A DNA stretch of 64,000 nucleotides, from the NCBI GenBank assembly GCA_020845755.1, contig JADLFE010000019.1, forward strand, positions 62,001 to 126,000, given 5' to 3'. A program made the translations under genes and the position numbers. Shown here one piece after another: positions 25,764 through 36,438 of the stretch. Each line of letters begins with the position of its first letter. Position 1 is the stretch's first letter. Under the pieces are notes generated by a model that did not search any database, was not told the DNA's origin, and was given only the letters and a program-made list of their open reading frames with translations. The DNA comes from Phycisphaerales bacterium. GTDB lineage: Bacteria; Planctomycetota; Phycisphaerae; Phycisphaerales; UBA1924.

Positions 25764-27011
25764 ATGAGTGAACACCACCCCTCGCGCCCGCTTCCCGCAC
25801 CTTCAGCACTGGCCTCTCATTGGGCGATCGACCCTGGGATCGTCTACCTCAACCACGGGTCGTTCGGCGGCTGTCCGACGCCGGTGATCGAGGCCCAGCA
25901 GCGCTATCGCCTCCGCATGGAGCGGGAACTCGTGCGGTTCTTTGTAGAGGACATGGATGACGTGTTTGACCAGACCCGGGCCGATGTGGCTGCGTTTGTC
26001 CGCTGCACACCGGACGACCTGGCCTTCGTTCCGAACGCGACCACGGGTGTGGCGACGATCCTCCATAGTTTCGGCCTGCGCCCGGGCGACGATGTCCTGG
26101 CGGGGATGCATGAGTATCCGGCGTGCATGAACAACCTGCGGCACATCTGCGCCAAGGCCGGGGCCAATGTGGTTGCGGCCCCGGTGCCATTCCCGGTGAA
26201 TTCGTCGGGGCAGATCGTCGAGGCGGTGCTGTCGAAGGTGACGCCACGGACGAGGCTTGCGCTGCTGAGCCATGTGACGAGTTCCAGCGGGATCATCATG
26301 CCGATCCGCGAGATGGTGGCCGCCCTCTCGGCCAAGGGGATCGAGACGATAGTCGACGGCGCCCATGCGGTGGGGATGCTCGACCTCGACATTCCGTCGC
26401 TCGGCGCGGCGTTTTACACGGCCAATTGCCACAAGTGGGTCTGTTCGCCCAAGGGCTCGGCGATTCTGTACGTGCGGGAGGACTGGCGGCCACGCGTGCG
26501 GCCCATGGTGCTCTCGAACTTTGCCGAGAAGCCCAAGGCGGGGCGGTCACAATTCCGCACCGAGTTTGACTACATCGGCACCGACGACCCCACGGCCTAT
26601 TTCGCGATTTCCGACGCAATCAAGTTCATGGGATCGTTGCTGCCGGGTGGGTGGGAGGGGGTTCGGCGTCACAACCACGAACTTCTGAGGTATGGGCGGG
26701 AGGTGGTGAGCCGGGTGCTGGGAACGGAGCCGCCCGCGCCGGAGTCGATGCTGGGGTCGATCTGCACCATGTACCTCCCGCGTCACGACGTGGAGCGGAC
26801 GGCGCGGCTGGCGGCCCGGACATCACCGTATCACGATGCGACACAGGACGAACTGATCCGGAGGCACCGGATCCAGGTGCCGCTCTGGAGCGTCGCGGGG
26901 ACGGCGGACCGCGTGATCCGCATCAGCGCCCAGGTGTATAACTCGCGTGAGCAGTACGACTATCTTGCGGCCGCGTTGGAAGAGGAGATGTCCCGCGAGC
27001 GGTCGTTCTAG
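25764..27011 (+). CDS. Class-V aminotransferase, isopenicillin-N epimerase-like
   Basis: A 415-residue PLP-dependent enzyme of fold type I. The block YLNHGSFGGCPTPV marks the N-terminus and FVPNATTGVATILHSF the cofactor phosphate site. VDGAHAVGMLDLDI holds the PLP-ring Asp, and NCHKWVCSPKGSA holds the Schiff-base Lys224. The family includes isopenicillin-N epimerases, EgtE and cysteine-type desulfurases/lyases, so the reaction cannot be fixed. The neighbours (cysteine dioxygenase 46 bases downstream, a paralogue after it, and a YeiH-like exporter divergent) suggest a sulfur amino-acid substrate, possibly cysteine sulfinate. Confidence 0.85.
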   Translation: MSEHHPSRPLPAPSALASHWAIDPGIVYLNHGSFGGCPTPVIEAQQRYRLRMERELVRFFVEDMDDVFDQTRADVAAFVRCTPDDLAFVPNATTGVATILHSFGLRPGDDVLAGMHEYPACMNNLRHICAKAGANVVAAPVPFPVNSSGQIVEAVLSKVTPRTRLALLSHVTSSSGIIMPIREMVAALSAKGIETIVDGAHAVGMLDLDIPSLGAAFYTANCHKWVCSPKGSAILYVREDWRPRVRPMVLSNFAEKPKAGRSQFRTEFDYIGTDDPTAYFAISDAIKFMGSLLPGGWEGVRRHNHELLRYGREVVSRVLGTEPPAPESMLGSICTMYLPRHDVERTARLAARTSPYHDATQDELIRRHRIQVPLWSVAGTADRVIRISAQVYNSREQYDYLAAALEEEMSRERSF

Positions 27012-27057
27012 CCCAGATTCACTCCCCGAACTGGTCGCCCATCTGTATCATGGCGCC

Positions 27058-27684
27058 ATGGGATGTGAAACCGGATCCACGGGCGGCACAAGCGGAACCT
27101 CTGACGGCTGCGGGTGTTGCACGCCCCCATCCCAACATCCATCCCTGAAATATCCGAGGCTTGCCGAATTGATCCGTTATCTCGATTCCCTCAGCGGGCG
27201 GGCGGACCTTGGCACCTTGGAGAATCTCCTCCGCGGCGTCTCGCTCACCCGGGCCGACATCGAGGAGGCCTGTTGCTTCGGCGCTCGCGGGTACAAGCGC
27301 AACACGATCAGCCGCTCCGACTGGTACGAATTGCTGGCGTTGTGCTGGCGCAGCGGCGATGTCACCCCCATCCACGACCACCAGGGAGTCAGTTGCGCGT
27401 TCCGCATCGTCCACGGCACGGGCACCGAGATCCGCTTTGTCCGGACTCCCTCCGGCCTGATCTGTCCGGCGGGGACTGTTGCCATGCAACCCGGCTATGT
27501 CTGCGCCGCGATGGACGCGGACATCCATCAGGTTGCGAACATGCAGGCGCCGGGCACGGACCTGGTGACCATGCACATCTATTCGCCGCCGATCAGGAAG
27601 ATGAACACCTACGAGTTTGCCACACCGATCTCGGCCGAATGTCGGGACGTGTACAAGGACCAGGCGGCGGGCGTGGGCGCGTGA
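27058..27684 (+). CDS. Cysteine dioxygenase
   Basis: A 208-residue cupin that oxidises cysteine to cysteine sulfinate with O2 and Fe(II). The metal ligands are His106 and His108 (PIHDHQG) and His157 (DIHQVAN). Cys113 in GVSCAFRIVHG and Tyr175 in HIYSPP match the positions of the Cys-Tyr crosslink of animal enzymes (Cys93-Tyr157 in the rat protein). Spacing between His106 and Cys113 (7) equals that of the rat enzyme. Many bacterial homologues have Gly at the Cys position. The N-terminus is Gly/Thr/Cys-rich (DGCGCCTPP). It lies between two class-V aminotransferase genes and probably shares their transcript. Confidence 0.92.
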   Translation: MGCETGSTGGTSGTSDGCGCCTPPSQHPSLKYPRLAELIRYLDSLSGRADLGTLENLLRGVSLTRADIEEACCFGARGYKRNTISRSDWYELLALCWRSGDVTPIHDHQGVSCAFRIVHGTGTEIRFVRTPSGLICPAGTVAMQPGYVCAAMDADIHQVANMQAPGTDLVTMHIYSPPIRKMNTYEFATPISAECRDVYKDQAAGVGA

Positions 27685-27796
27685 GGTCCATGGTGGCGGA
27701 GTCGAAAAGTGTGGGACGATCGGGCTACGCTCGCGGGTCGCGGCGGGGTGAATTCGCTGTGCCCGTCGCGCCACGGATGGCCGATATAACGGCGTG

Positions 27797-29119
27797 ATGC
27801 GACTGAGCCAGGATGTCATGGACGGACCCCTCCCCACCACCTCCGGCGCGAGTCTTTCGGGCGGCGCCATGATCGCCGCGACGCTCCCGGCGCCATCGGC
27901 GCTGGCGGCGCGCTGGCGCCTCGACAAGAACCTCGTGTTCCTCAATTTTGGGTCCTATGGCGGATGCCCGGACGAGGTCCTCGCCGCCCACGACGAATAC
28001 CGGGCCCGCGTCGAGCGCGACCCGGTCCGATTCTTCAAGGTCGATCTTGAGCGACTGCTCGACGGAGTGCGCGAAAAGGTGGCGCCCTTTGTCGGCTGCC
28101 GCCCGCAGGATGTTGCGCCGATCCGGAACGCGACGATCGCGTTGGCGACGATCTTCTTTGCGACCCACTTCCGTCCCGGCGACGAGGTGGTCACCAACAA
28201 CCACGAGTATTCGTCGGGCACCAACGAGCTCACCCGCATGGCGAGCCGTACGGGCCTGCGGGTCGTAACGGCGGAGGTTCCATTCCCGATCAGCGACCCC
28301 GGTGAGGCGGTCGACGCGATCATCGGCGCTATCACGCCGCGGACGCGGCTGGTTGTGATGAGCCACGTGACGAGTTGCACGTCTCTTGTGATGCCGGTGG
28401 AGCGTGTGATCGCGGAGTGTCAGAGGCGAGGCATCGACATTCTGATCGACGGCGCCCACGCGCCGGGGCAGGTGGACCTCAACATCGCGCGGCTCAACCC
28501 GACCTATTACGTCGGGAGTTTCCACAAGTGGATGTGCGCGCCCAAGGGCACGGGCTTTCTGTGGGTTCGCCCCGACAGGCAGGCGGCGGTGCGGAGCGCG
28601 ATGCTGTCGAGCCGCGCATCGAAGGTGCGTGACGATCGCGCGTTGTTCCTGCGCGACTTTGACTACATGGGGACGGACGATTACACGGGGATGCTGTGCG
28701 TGCCGTACGCGATCGACGCGATGGCGAAGATGATCCCGGGCGGGTGGGAGGAAATTCGCCGGCGGAATCGGGCGTTGGTGCTCGAGGCGCGCGAGGCGGT
28801 GTGCGGGATGGCGGGGCTACGGCCTGGGTGCCCGGACTCGATGGTCGGGTCGATGGTGTCGCTGTCATTGCCCGAGGCCGACGCATCGCTCTCGGGGCGT
28901 GCGACGGCGTATGACGACCCGCTGCAGGACGCGCTCTTGGAGAAGCACCGAGTGCAGGTGCCGATCTGGCGATTGGGCGAGGGCACGGCGGAGAACCCGG
29001 GCGTTCGCATCATCCGCCTGAGTGCGCAGTTGTACAACTCGATCGAGCAGTATCGCTATCTCGGCGAGGCGCTGGTCAAGGAACTCAACAGCGAGCGGGC
29101 GCTGAAACAGACGGGGTGA
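27797..29119 (+). CDS. Class-V aminotransferase, paralogue of the upstream enzyme
   Basis: A 440-residue PLP enzyme collinear with the gene at 25764. It shares FLNFGSYGGCPDEV, IRNATIALATIFFAT, IDGAHAPGQVDLNI and the Schiff-base block SFHKWMCAPKG with Lys244. Near the end both share the R-I-S/L-SAQ-Y/L-YNS pattern. Differences in the N-terminal part and in the region after the lysine suggest a changed substrate. The start may be ATG 27797, GTG 27794 or ATG 27818. It lies 112 bases after the cysteine dioxygenase stop. It probably arose by duplication around that gene. Confidence 0.83.
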   Translation: MRLSQDVMDGPLPTTSGASLSGGAMIAATLPAPSALAARWRLDKNLVFLNFGSYGGCPDEVLAAHDEYRARVERDPVRFFKVDLERLLDGVREKVAPFVGCRPQDVAPIRNATIALATIFFATHFRPGDEVVTNNHEYSSGTNELTRMASRTGLRVVTAEVPFPISDPGEAVDAIIGAITPRTRLVVMSHVTSCTSLVMPVERVIAECQRRGIDILIDGAHAPGQVDLNIARLNPTYYVGSFHKWMCAPKGTGFLWVRPDRQAAVRSAMLSSRASKVRDDRALFLRDFDYMGTDDYTGMLCVPYAIDAMAKMIPGGWEEIRRRNRALVLEAREAVCGMAGLRPGCPDSMVGSMVSLSLPEADASLSGRATAYDDPLQDALLEKHRVQVPIWRLGEGTAENPGVRIIRLSAQLYNSIEQYRYLGEALVKELNSERALKQTG

Positions 29120-29443
29120 ATTTCACGGCCGGCGTTGCGGTTGAACACGGGCGCGGCGCGCGCGAGTGAACTTGAGAACATGGTGCGTGTGCGTGCGCCG
29201 ATGTGGTGGTGCGTGTACGGGGTGGCTTGCGCGCGCTGAGGCCGGGGGCTCCGCCCCCCGGCACCCCCCGGTCAAAGACGGGGAGAAGAGGCCGAGCGCT
29301 TTGGGCATCCCGCCCCGAAGACGGGGCGGGATGCCCAAAGGGGGAGGGGGAGCGGCCAAGGGGGCAAGGACACAGCACCGAAGTGTCCCGCAGCGGGACT
29401 ACGGTGGCACGGATACGGCTTCATCTGCAAACACAATCTTGGC
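29120..29443. other. Gene-free region with a very stable hairpin
   Basis: 324 bases between the convergent aminotransferase and PD-(D/E)XK-like genes. It is G-rich on the plus strand, with runs of GGGG and CCCC. The main element is the perfect 19-bp palindrome at 29299-29340. No open frame has coding character. Confidence 0.6.
29299..29340. repeat. Perfect 19-bp inverted repeat
   Basis: Arms 29299-29317 and 29322-29340 are exactly complementary with a four-base AAGA loop; the left arm begins CTTTGGGCATCCCGC. No T-run follows on either strand, so it is not a standard terminator. It is centred in the space between two convergent genes. Confidence 0.85.
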
Positions 29444-30366
29444 TTATAACCCGCGCGTGTCTCTGGATAGCATGATCTTTGGTTTCAAAGGTTCAATATC
29501 TGAAAACCATGTTGGCGGGTGACAGACCAAGAACTTAGCCAAGTGCGTTGATCGCACGACGGGAATCGTTCTCGCGTACAAGAGCTGAAGCAGCGATTGG
29601 GGATCGGCCGTGGAGTTCTCGTCGGCAAAATCGTGCTTGAGACTCGGAGACATTGGATACTGCCAATAGAGCCAATTGACGTCGCGAACACAGGCATTGT
29701 CAACCTGTATTGATCCAGAGTCGATTCTCGCACCGCTCAAATCTACATCTGCCATAACAAGTCTTGCAGTAGTCACGATAATCGGCACGACCGTGACATA
29801 TCGATCTTGCTCATAGCCCGGGTGCTTTCGCAGCGAAATAACCACGCCATTTGTCGCCCTGCAAACCTGCCCTGCCACCTTATCGACATCTTCGCTTTCG
29901 CGAGGGGCCTCGTCTTCCATTCGCTGCGAGTTCGCCTTGACTTTGAACGCGATCGCGATATTCGCGACGTCATTGCTCAACGGTTCGCCCCAACAACAAT
30001 CTACACGAAACGCCTTGGAGTGCCTCCCGATCAATACGCGATCCACCACGAATCGCTTCGGGACGGGCTTTGCTGACTCCGGGGCTGGCAAGAATGACCA
30101 AACTGATTCGGTCGGGTTCGATCGCTTGCACTCGCAGACCAATAGCACGTCGCATTGCGGCGATTTCAGCACAATGTCTGCACGCGACTCGCCGTGCTCG
30201 AGTGCAACTGGGAACTCAGTGGCGGCAAGCTGCCAGTGGAAACCTTGTTTCCCATGCGCTGACACGGCGGTTGCAGTCACGGCATATTGGAGCGGGATAC
30301 CGCTCTTGCACAACGTGCGACGAAGTTCGTCTGCGACTCGGCCAAGAGTTCGATCTGGCTCCACCA

Positions 30367-30367
<1 letters not shown>
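29444..30367 (-). CDS. PD-(D/E)XK nuclease-like hypothetical protein
   Basis: A 307-residue soluble protein of unknown function. The segment RADIVLKSPQ followed by LLVCECKRSN reads as a PD-(D/E)XK nuclease core (Asp ... Glu-x-Lys) at about residues 65-85. A preceding helix contains a Glu in LEHGESRAD. The rest has no match I recognise. The codons are markedly less GC-biased than in lepA, which suggests recent acquisition. It begins at a GTG whose first G is the last base of the lepA stop (30367), or three bases later; it is probably translated by coupling. It could be a defence or repair nuclease; no methylase or helicase is next to it. Confidence 0.6.
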
Positions 30368-32382
<2,015 letters not shown>

Positions 32383-32478
32383 TGCGGGGGATGGTAGGGA
32401 AGGAAGCGAGGCAGCGAAGGGGCGAGGCAGCGAGGCAGGGAAAGGCGCGGCAGAAAGGCGGCACGGGCGTTGCATCTT

Positions 32479-33051
32479 TCATCGAGCCGGGCGGTGATTC
32501 GGCCACGCGCCGCGAGTTATCAGCTGTCTCTGAAGCCGATGATGCTGCCATCCTTCGTAGACCGCTGAGCCCAGGGCCACCAAGACCACCGTCTTGAGAG
32601 GATTGACTTGAGACAGGCTGGAAGGGTTCACCACCGCAGCGGTGATGATGATGCCAAGAAAGATCGTCAGCCCAACGACCGACGCGGCCAATGGGCTCTT
32701 GCGTGCCCAGAAGGCCAGACCGAGAAATACGACTCCGATCGAGACCAGAAGCGGGCCGAAGACCCTGGCGTCGGCCGAACCCTTGAACTTGGCGGCAAAG
32801 CCGACCGCAGTCACGATGCAACCGACGGCGCATTCGAGCACTCCAAGAGCGAGCATGATGGCGCGTGCCCGTCGGCACATTGCGTTGAGCTTCTCGTACT
32901 GCGCCGCCGTCTCGCTGTTTACCGGCGCGAGGTCTTCGGACAGCTGTTCCACGTTTCCGGGTGGGCGACGACTCTCCAGCGAGATACCGCACCGCTCACA
33001 ATGGTGCCGAGAATCGGCGTTTGACGCGGAACATCTCGGGCAAACAGGCAT
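32479..33051 (-). CDS. Zinc-ribbon membrane protein
   Basis: A 190-residue hypothetical protein. It starts with a zinc ribbon (MPVCPRCSASNADSRHHCER, two CxxC pairs), then a Pro/Glu-rich linker. Four hydrophobic helices follow, including IMLALGVLECAVGCIVTAVG, VFGPLLVSIGVVFLGLAFW and AASVVGLTIFLGIIITAAVV. It is similar in plan to the three other ribbon-plus-membrane proteins nearby (33116-34222, 34219-34959 and 37229-38380), although not clearly homologous in the membrane part. Zinc ribbons of this sort are common at the cytoplasmic end of planctomycete membrane proteins. Function unknown. Confidence 0.72.
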   Translation of the reverse strand: MPVCPRCSASNADSRHHCERCGISLESRRPPGNVEQLSEDLAPVNSETAAQYEKLNAMCRRARAIMLALGVLECAVGCIVTAVGFAAKFKGSADARVFGPLLVSIGVVFLGLAFWARKSPLAASVVGLTIFLGIIITAAVVNPSSLSQVNPLKTVVLVALGSAVYEGWQHHRLQRQLITRGAWPNHRPAR

Positions 33052-33115
33052 GTCGAAGAGACTCTCCTACGCATTCATTTCGGTCGGCTTGTATTGGGGC
33101 AAAGCATACGCGGCC

Positions 33116-34222
33116 CTAGCGAACGCGCCCCGCCACCCCTCGCGTCCGCGGCATGTCCTTCCCGTCGCACAGCCAGAGGAAACCAAAGCTGGCCCGCAGG
33201 CGGGGCGGGAGGAGAGCGCGGACGGCCAGGCGAGCCCAGGCGCGGCCGAAGCGCATGGAGAAGAGGAGGATGAGGCTCATGGCCGCGAACGTGAGGATGG
33301 TGGGCGTGAGGCCGAGGAGTTCGCGGGCGAGGCTGCTGGCCTGGGTGACTTTCAGGCCGCTCCAGATCTGCATGTCGTTGGTGGTGAGTCGCATGATGGT
33401 GGCGTAGACCATGCCGGCGACGCCGAGGAGTGTGAAGACGAACCAGGCGAGCAGGCGTGAGCGGCCGCGCCAGCGTGGCGCGGTGACTGCCCAGAAGACG
33501 CCGGCGGTAAGCGGCATGAGTCCGGTGCCGACGAGGGTCCAGAAACTTGTTCTCCAATCGATCGATCGCAAGAAGCCCTTGGTGAACGCGGATTTGTCCT
33601 GGTGTGCATTCCACCAATCTTCTTCGACCCACGAGTTTGGCATGCTGCCCTGCTGCGACATCCATTGCCACGTCTGGCGTTGGCTCGAAAGGGTTGCGAG
33701 GTTTGTGCTCCGCTGGGCGTAGGAGACCTGGTCCGTCTCGGGGGCGGTGCCCTTGCGGCTGAGTGCACGGACCGAATCCTCCTGCTGGGACTGGAGTTTG
33801 GCGATCTCGGCGTCGATCAGTTTGAGTCGTTCGTCCGCGTGAATGGCGTGGGCCGCGGAGATATCGCGTGTGATGCCGGACATCGCGGATTCGGAGGCGA
33901 TGACGGTGCCGCCCATGAGCGCACCGGTGGTGGCGGCGACGGCGGCGAGCATGACCAGGAGCCAGACGGCGGCGAGGACGAAGCCGACGCGTTTGGCCCA
34001 GGGGCCGAGGACGGGGTATTCGTGGAGGGAGGCGACCTGGCCACATTCGGGGCAGCGGACCATGAGCATGTCGTAGTGCTCTTCGCGGACGACGTTCTGG
34101 CCGTGGAGGTTGAAGCCGCACGAGCCGCAGGCGCGATCGCCCGAGATGACGGCGATGCGTTCGGGAGTGCCGCGCGTCGGTGCGGGTGAGTCGGTGGCGG
34201 TTGCATGGTTCGGCGTGTTCAT
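33116..34222 (-). CDS. Zinc-ribbon multi-pass membrane protein
   Basis: A 368-residue hypothetical protein. The ribbon comprises GDRACGSCGFNLHGQNV and LMVRCPECGQVASLHEYPVL (two CxxC pairs, residues about 30-65). It is followed by a hydrophobic helix, an extracytoplasmic helical domain (residues about 130-240, with many Gln/Ser) and three further membrane helices. The last 50 residues are basic. Translation overlaps the upstream gene by ATGA at 34219-34222, indicating an operon of two ribbon proteins. The start is ATG 34222; the open frame extends upstream in the shadow of the other gene. Confidence 0.75.
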   Translation of the reverse strand: MNTPNHATATDSPAPTRGTPERIAVISGDRACGSCGFNLHGQNVVREEHYDMLMVRCPECGQVASLHEYPVLGPWAKRVGFVLAAVWLLVMLAAVAATTGALMGGTVIASESAMSGITRDISAAHAIHADERLKLIDAEIAKLQSQQEDSVRALSRKGTAPETDQVSYAQRSTNLATLSSQRQTWQWMSQQGSMPNSWVEEDWWNAHQDKSAFTKGFLRSIDWRTSFWTLVGTGLMPLTAGVFWAVTAPRWRGRSRLLAWFVFTLLGVAGMVYATIMRLTTNDMQIWSGLKVTQASSLARELLGLTPTILTFAAMSLILLFSMRFGRAWARLAVRALLPPRLRASFGFLWLCDGKDMPRTRGVAGRVR

Positions 34223-34959
34223 GCTGCTCTCCCTCGGCGGGGTGCTCGAGCTTGCCTGAGCCTGGCGAGTTTCTTCCTGCGGCGGGCGGATCGACGCCGG
34301 TCCAGGGCGCGGGCGGTCGCGCCGCCGATCGATGAGAGCGCCAACACCAGCGGGAGCGACGCGAGCACAACGATCACCCAGAGTGCGCCGTGCAGCGGCG
34401 TCTTGGCCCAGGGTTCGCCAAGCATCGGTGTGAAGAACCACTTCACGCCCGAATGATGCGCGCGGAGCACGTCGAGCCCGATGTATCCGAGCACGAACGT
34501 AAGCCACGCGGCGGCGATTCCCCACCTTCGCCAGTGGCGCATGAGCAGACTCATCCACACACCGACGAGCCCCGCGATGCAGCACATGGCGATGAGCGCG
34601 CCCATCTCTTCGGGGCGGTCGGCGTAGCGATCGAGGAACGCGCCGAGAAAGTCGGGCTGCATCGTACCGTCGCGCCGGAAGCCGACGATCATGATCTCGT
34701 CGACCATGACCGCGCTCATGCCGACGAACCCCATGGTGACGATCGGGATCAGGATCGCCTGGACCGCGAGGACGAAGATCGCGGGGAATGCTCGGCAGAT
34801 GCGGCGGGTCCACATGGGGAGCGGGTGCCTCCGACGGGCCACCGTCAGGCCGCAGGATGGGCAGCGGACCAGAGGGAGTGAGTAGATGGGATCGCGGACG
34901 GCACGCGATCGCGTGAGGTCCGTGCCGCAGCGCCCGCAATGGTGCATGGGGCGTCCCAT
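34219..34959 (-). CDS. Zinc-ribbon membrane protein, first gene of the pair
   Basis: A 246-residue hypothetical protein with an N-terminal ribbon (HHCGRCGTDLTRS ... VRCPSCGLTVARRRH), then four or five hydrophobic helices (for example FVLAVQAILIPIVTMGFVGM and MCCIAGLVGVWMSLLM) and a highly basic tail (RRRSARRRKKLARLR). It is co-translated with the next gene through ATGA. Its start lies about 120 bases from the start of the EamA transporter gene on the other strand, so the two units are divergent and share a promoter region. Confidence 0.72.
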   Translation of the reverse strand: MGRPMHHCGRCGTDLTRSRAVRDPIYSLPLVRCPSCGLTVARRRHPLPMWTRRICRAFPAIFVLAVQAILIPIVTMGFVGMSAVMVDEIMIVGFRRDGTMQPDFLGAFLDRYADRPEEMGALIAMCCIAGLVGVWMSLLMRHWRRWGIAAAWLTFVLGYIGLDVLRAHHSGVKWFFTPMLGEPWAKTPLHGALWVIVVLASLPLVLALSSIGGATARALDRRRSARRRKKLARLRQARAPRRGRAA

Positions 34960-35076
34960 ACCCTTTGATACCAGAAACCGGGGCGGCGATTGCAGGATCG
35001 GGAGGGTGGTCTACGATCGCCCTCGCACGCCGCCCGCCCGACGGAGCCCGACGGCACGCCCCACCGCCCGACGAGC

Positions 35077-36210
35077 ATGTCGAACACCTCGCCCAACCCC
35101 TCCGCAGTTGTCGTTGCGCCGCCTATGACACCGCCGGGCTCGCGGTCGGGATCGGCCGGACAGCACGCGCAAGCGTCGGCGGGCCGCTGGGTCGGCACGA
35201 TGTGCATCCTGGGCTCGCTCATTGGGTGGTCCAGCATCCCGCTGTTTCTTCGCTATTTCACGGGCCTGATCGACGGGTGGACGGCCAACGGCTGGCGCTA
35301 CGCGGTGTCGGCGGTGCTGTGGGCGCCGGTGCTTCTGGTGGGCATTGCCCGCGGCACACTGCCCAAGGGGCTTTGGCGCGCGGCGCTTTTGCCCAGCATC
35401 CTCAACGTTCTGGCCCAGATCGCCTTTGGCCTTGCGCCGTACTACGTCTCGCCGGGGCTCATGACGTTCTCGCTGCGCCTGCAGGTCATCTTCGTCACGG
35501 TCGGGGCCGCGATTCTGTTCGTAAACGAGCGGCGGATCATCACCTCGCGCGGGTTCCTCGTCGGCATGTCGCTGGTCATCCTCGGCACGCTCCTGACCAT
35601 CGCCCTCAAGCCCGGCGGGCTGGGCTCGGGGTCGGCGTTCGGCGTCACGCTCTCCATCCTCGCGGGCCTGGGCTACGCGGCGTATGCCCTCGCGGTGCGC
35701 AAGTGCATGCACGCGATCCCGCCGATCACGGCGTTTGCGGCGGTGAGCGTCCTCTCGGCGGCCGGGATCTTCGCCGCCATGCTGGTCTTCGCACCGAACC
35801 ACAGCCACGGCCTTACCGTCTTTGATCTCTCGGGAAAGCACCTGTTCCTCTTGGCGCTCTCGTCGATCATCGGCGTCGGGCTCGGGCACACGTTCTACTT
35901 CATCAGCATCGCGCGCCTCGGGCTGGCGGTGTCGGCGGGCGTGGTGCAATTGCAGCCGATCTTCGTGAGCATCGGCTCGATGTACCTCTTCCAGGAGGTG
36001 CTGACGAGCGGGCAGTGGGCGATGGGCGTGGTGGCGATCGTCGGGGCGTCGATCATGCTGTACACGCAGCACAGAATTGCCAAGGCCTCGGGGACGAAGG
36101 CGGTGGATGTACTGGATGAACTGCCGGTCGACGCGGAGGTGGCGATGATCGCGCAGGCGAACGACCCGAAGGAGGCGGGGCGGTCGGCGACTGAAGAACG
36201 AGGCACGTGA
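35077..36210 (+). CDS. EamA/DMT-family transporter
   Basis: A 377-residue integral membrane protein with ten predicted helices and the two EamA halves of the drug/metabolite transporter superfamily. The first half begins GTMCILGSLIGWSSIPLFLR and the second contains FLLALSSIIGVGLGHTFYFI and ends near GVVAIVGASIMLYTQ. Substrates of the family range from amino acids to nucleosides and cannot be assigned here. The N-terminal 40 residues are Pro/Ser-rich and cytosolic. The ATG at 35077 is preferred; the open frame continues upstream. Confidence 0.85.
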   Translation: MSNTSPNPSAVVVAPPMTPPGSRSGSAGQHAQASAGRWVGTMCILGSLIGWSSIPLFLRYFTGLIDGWTANGWRYAVSAVLWAPVLLVGIARGTLPKGLWRAALLPSILNVLAQIAFGLAPYYVSPGLMTFSLRLQVIFVTVGAAILFVNERRIITSRGFLVGMSLVILGTLLTIALKPGGLGSGSAFGVTLSILAGLGYAAYALAVRKCMHAIPPITAFAAVSVLSAAGIFAAMLVFAPNHSHGLTVFDLSGKHLFLLALSSIIGVGLGHTFYFISIARLGLAVSAGVVQLQPIFVSIGSMYLFQEVLTSGQWAMGVVAIVGASIMLYTQHRIAKASGTKAVDVLDELPVDAEVAMIAQANDPKEAGRSATEERGT

Positions 36211-36438
36211 GGGCGGAGGAGGCAGACGAGCCAGAGATGAACTCGAAGGCGTCGAAGGCCACGAAGAATCTCGGGTCTGTGCTCGTCGTCGTTCCCGCTG
36301 CGTGTACTCAACACATCTCTCGTACCATTCCCTCGCCCTGTCTTTGCTTCTGGTCCTTCTTCGAGTTCTTCACTTTCTTCGGGTTCCATACGTCCCCTCT
36401 GGGTTCCTCTGATCCCTCTGCGTTCGCGCCCTTTCCCA
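36211..36438. promoter_or_regulatory. Pyrimidine-rich leader of the kinase-like gene
   Basis: 228 bases without a gene. The last 130 bases before the ATG at 36439 are CT-dominated (TCTTTGCTTCTGG, CTTCTTCGAGTTCTTCAC and similar). The composition is like that ahead of the cytochrome gene and lepA. Confidence 0.4.

Noticed and set aside
29119-29443. Inverted repeat as an IS terminal repeat
   Set aside because: No transposase or target duplication; both arms are adjacent with a four-base loop.
33075-34370. Minus-strand open frame in another phase within the zinc-ribbon pair
   Set aside because: Pro/Arg/His-rich; the chosen frames have ribbons, membrane helices and an ATGA overlap.
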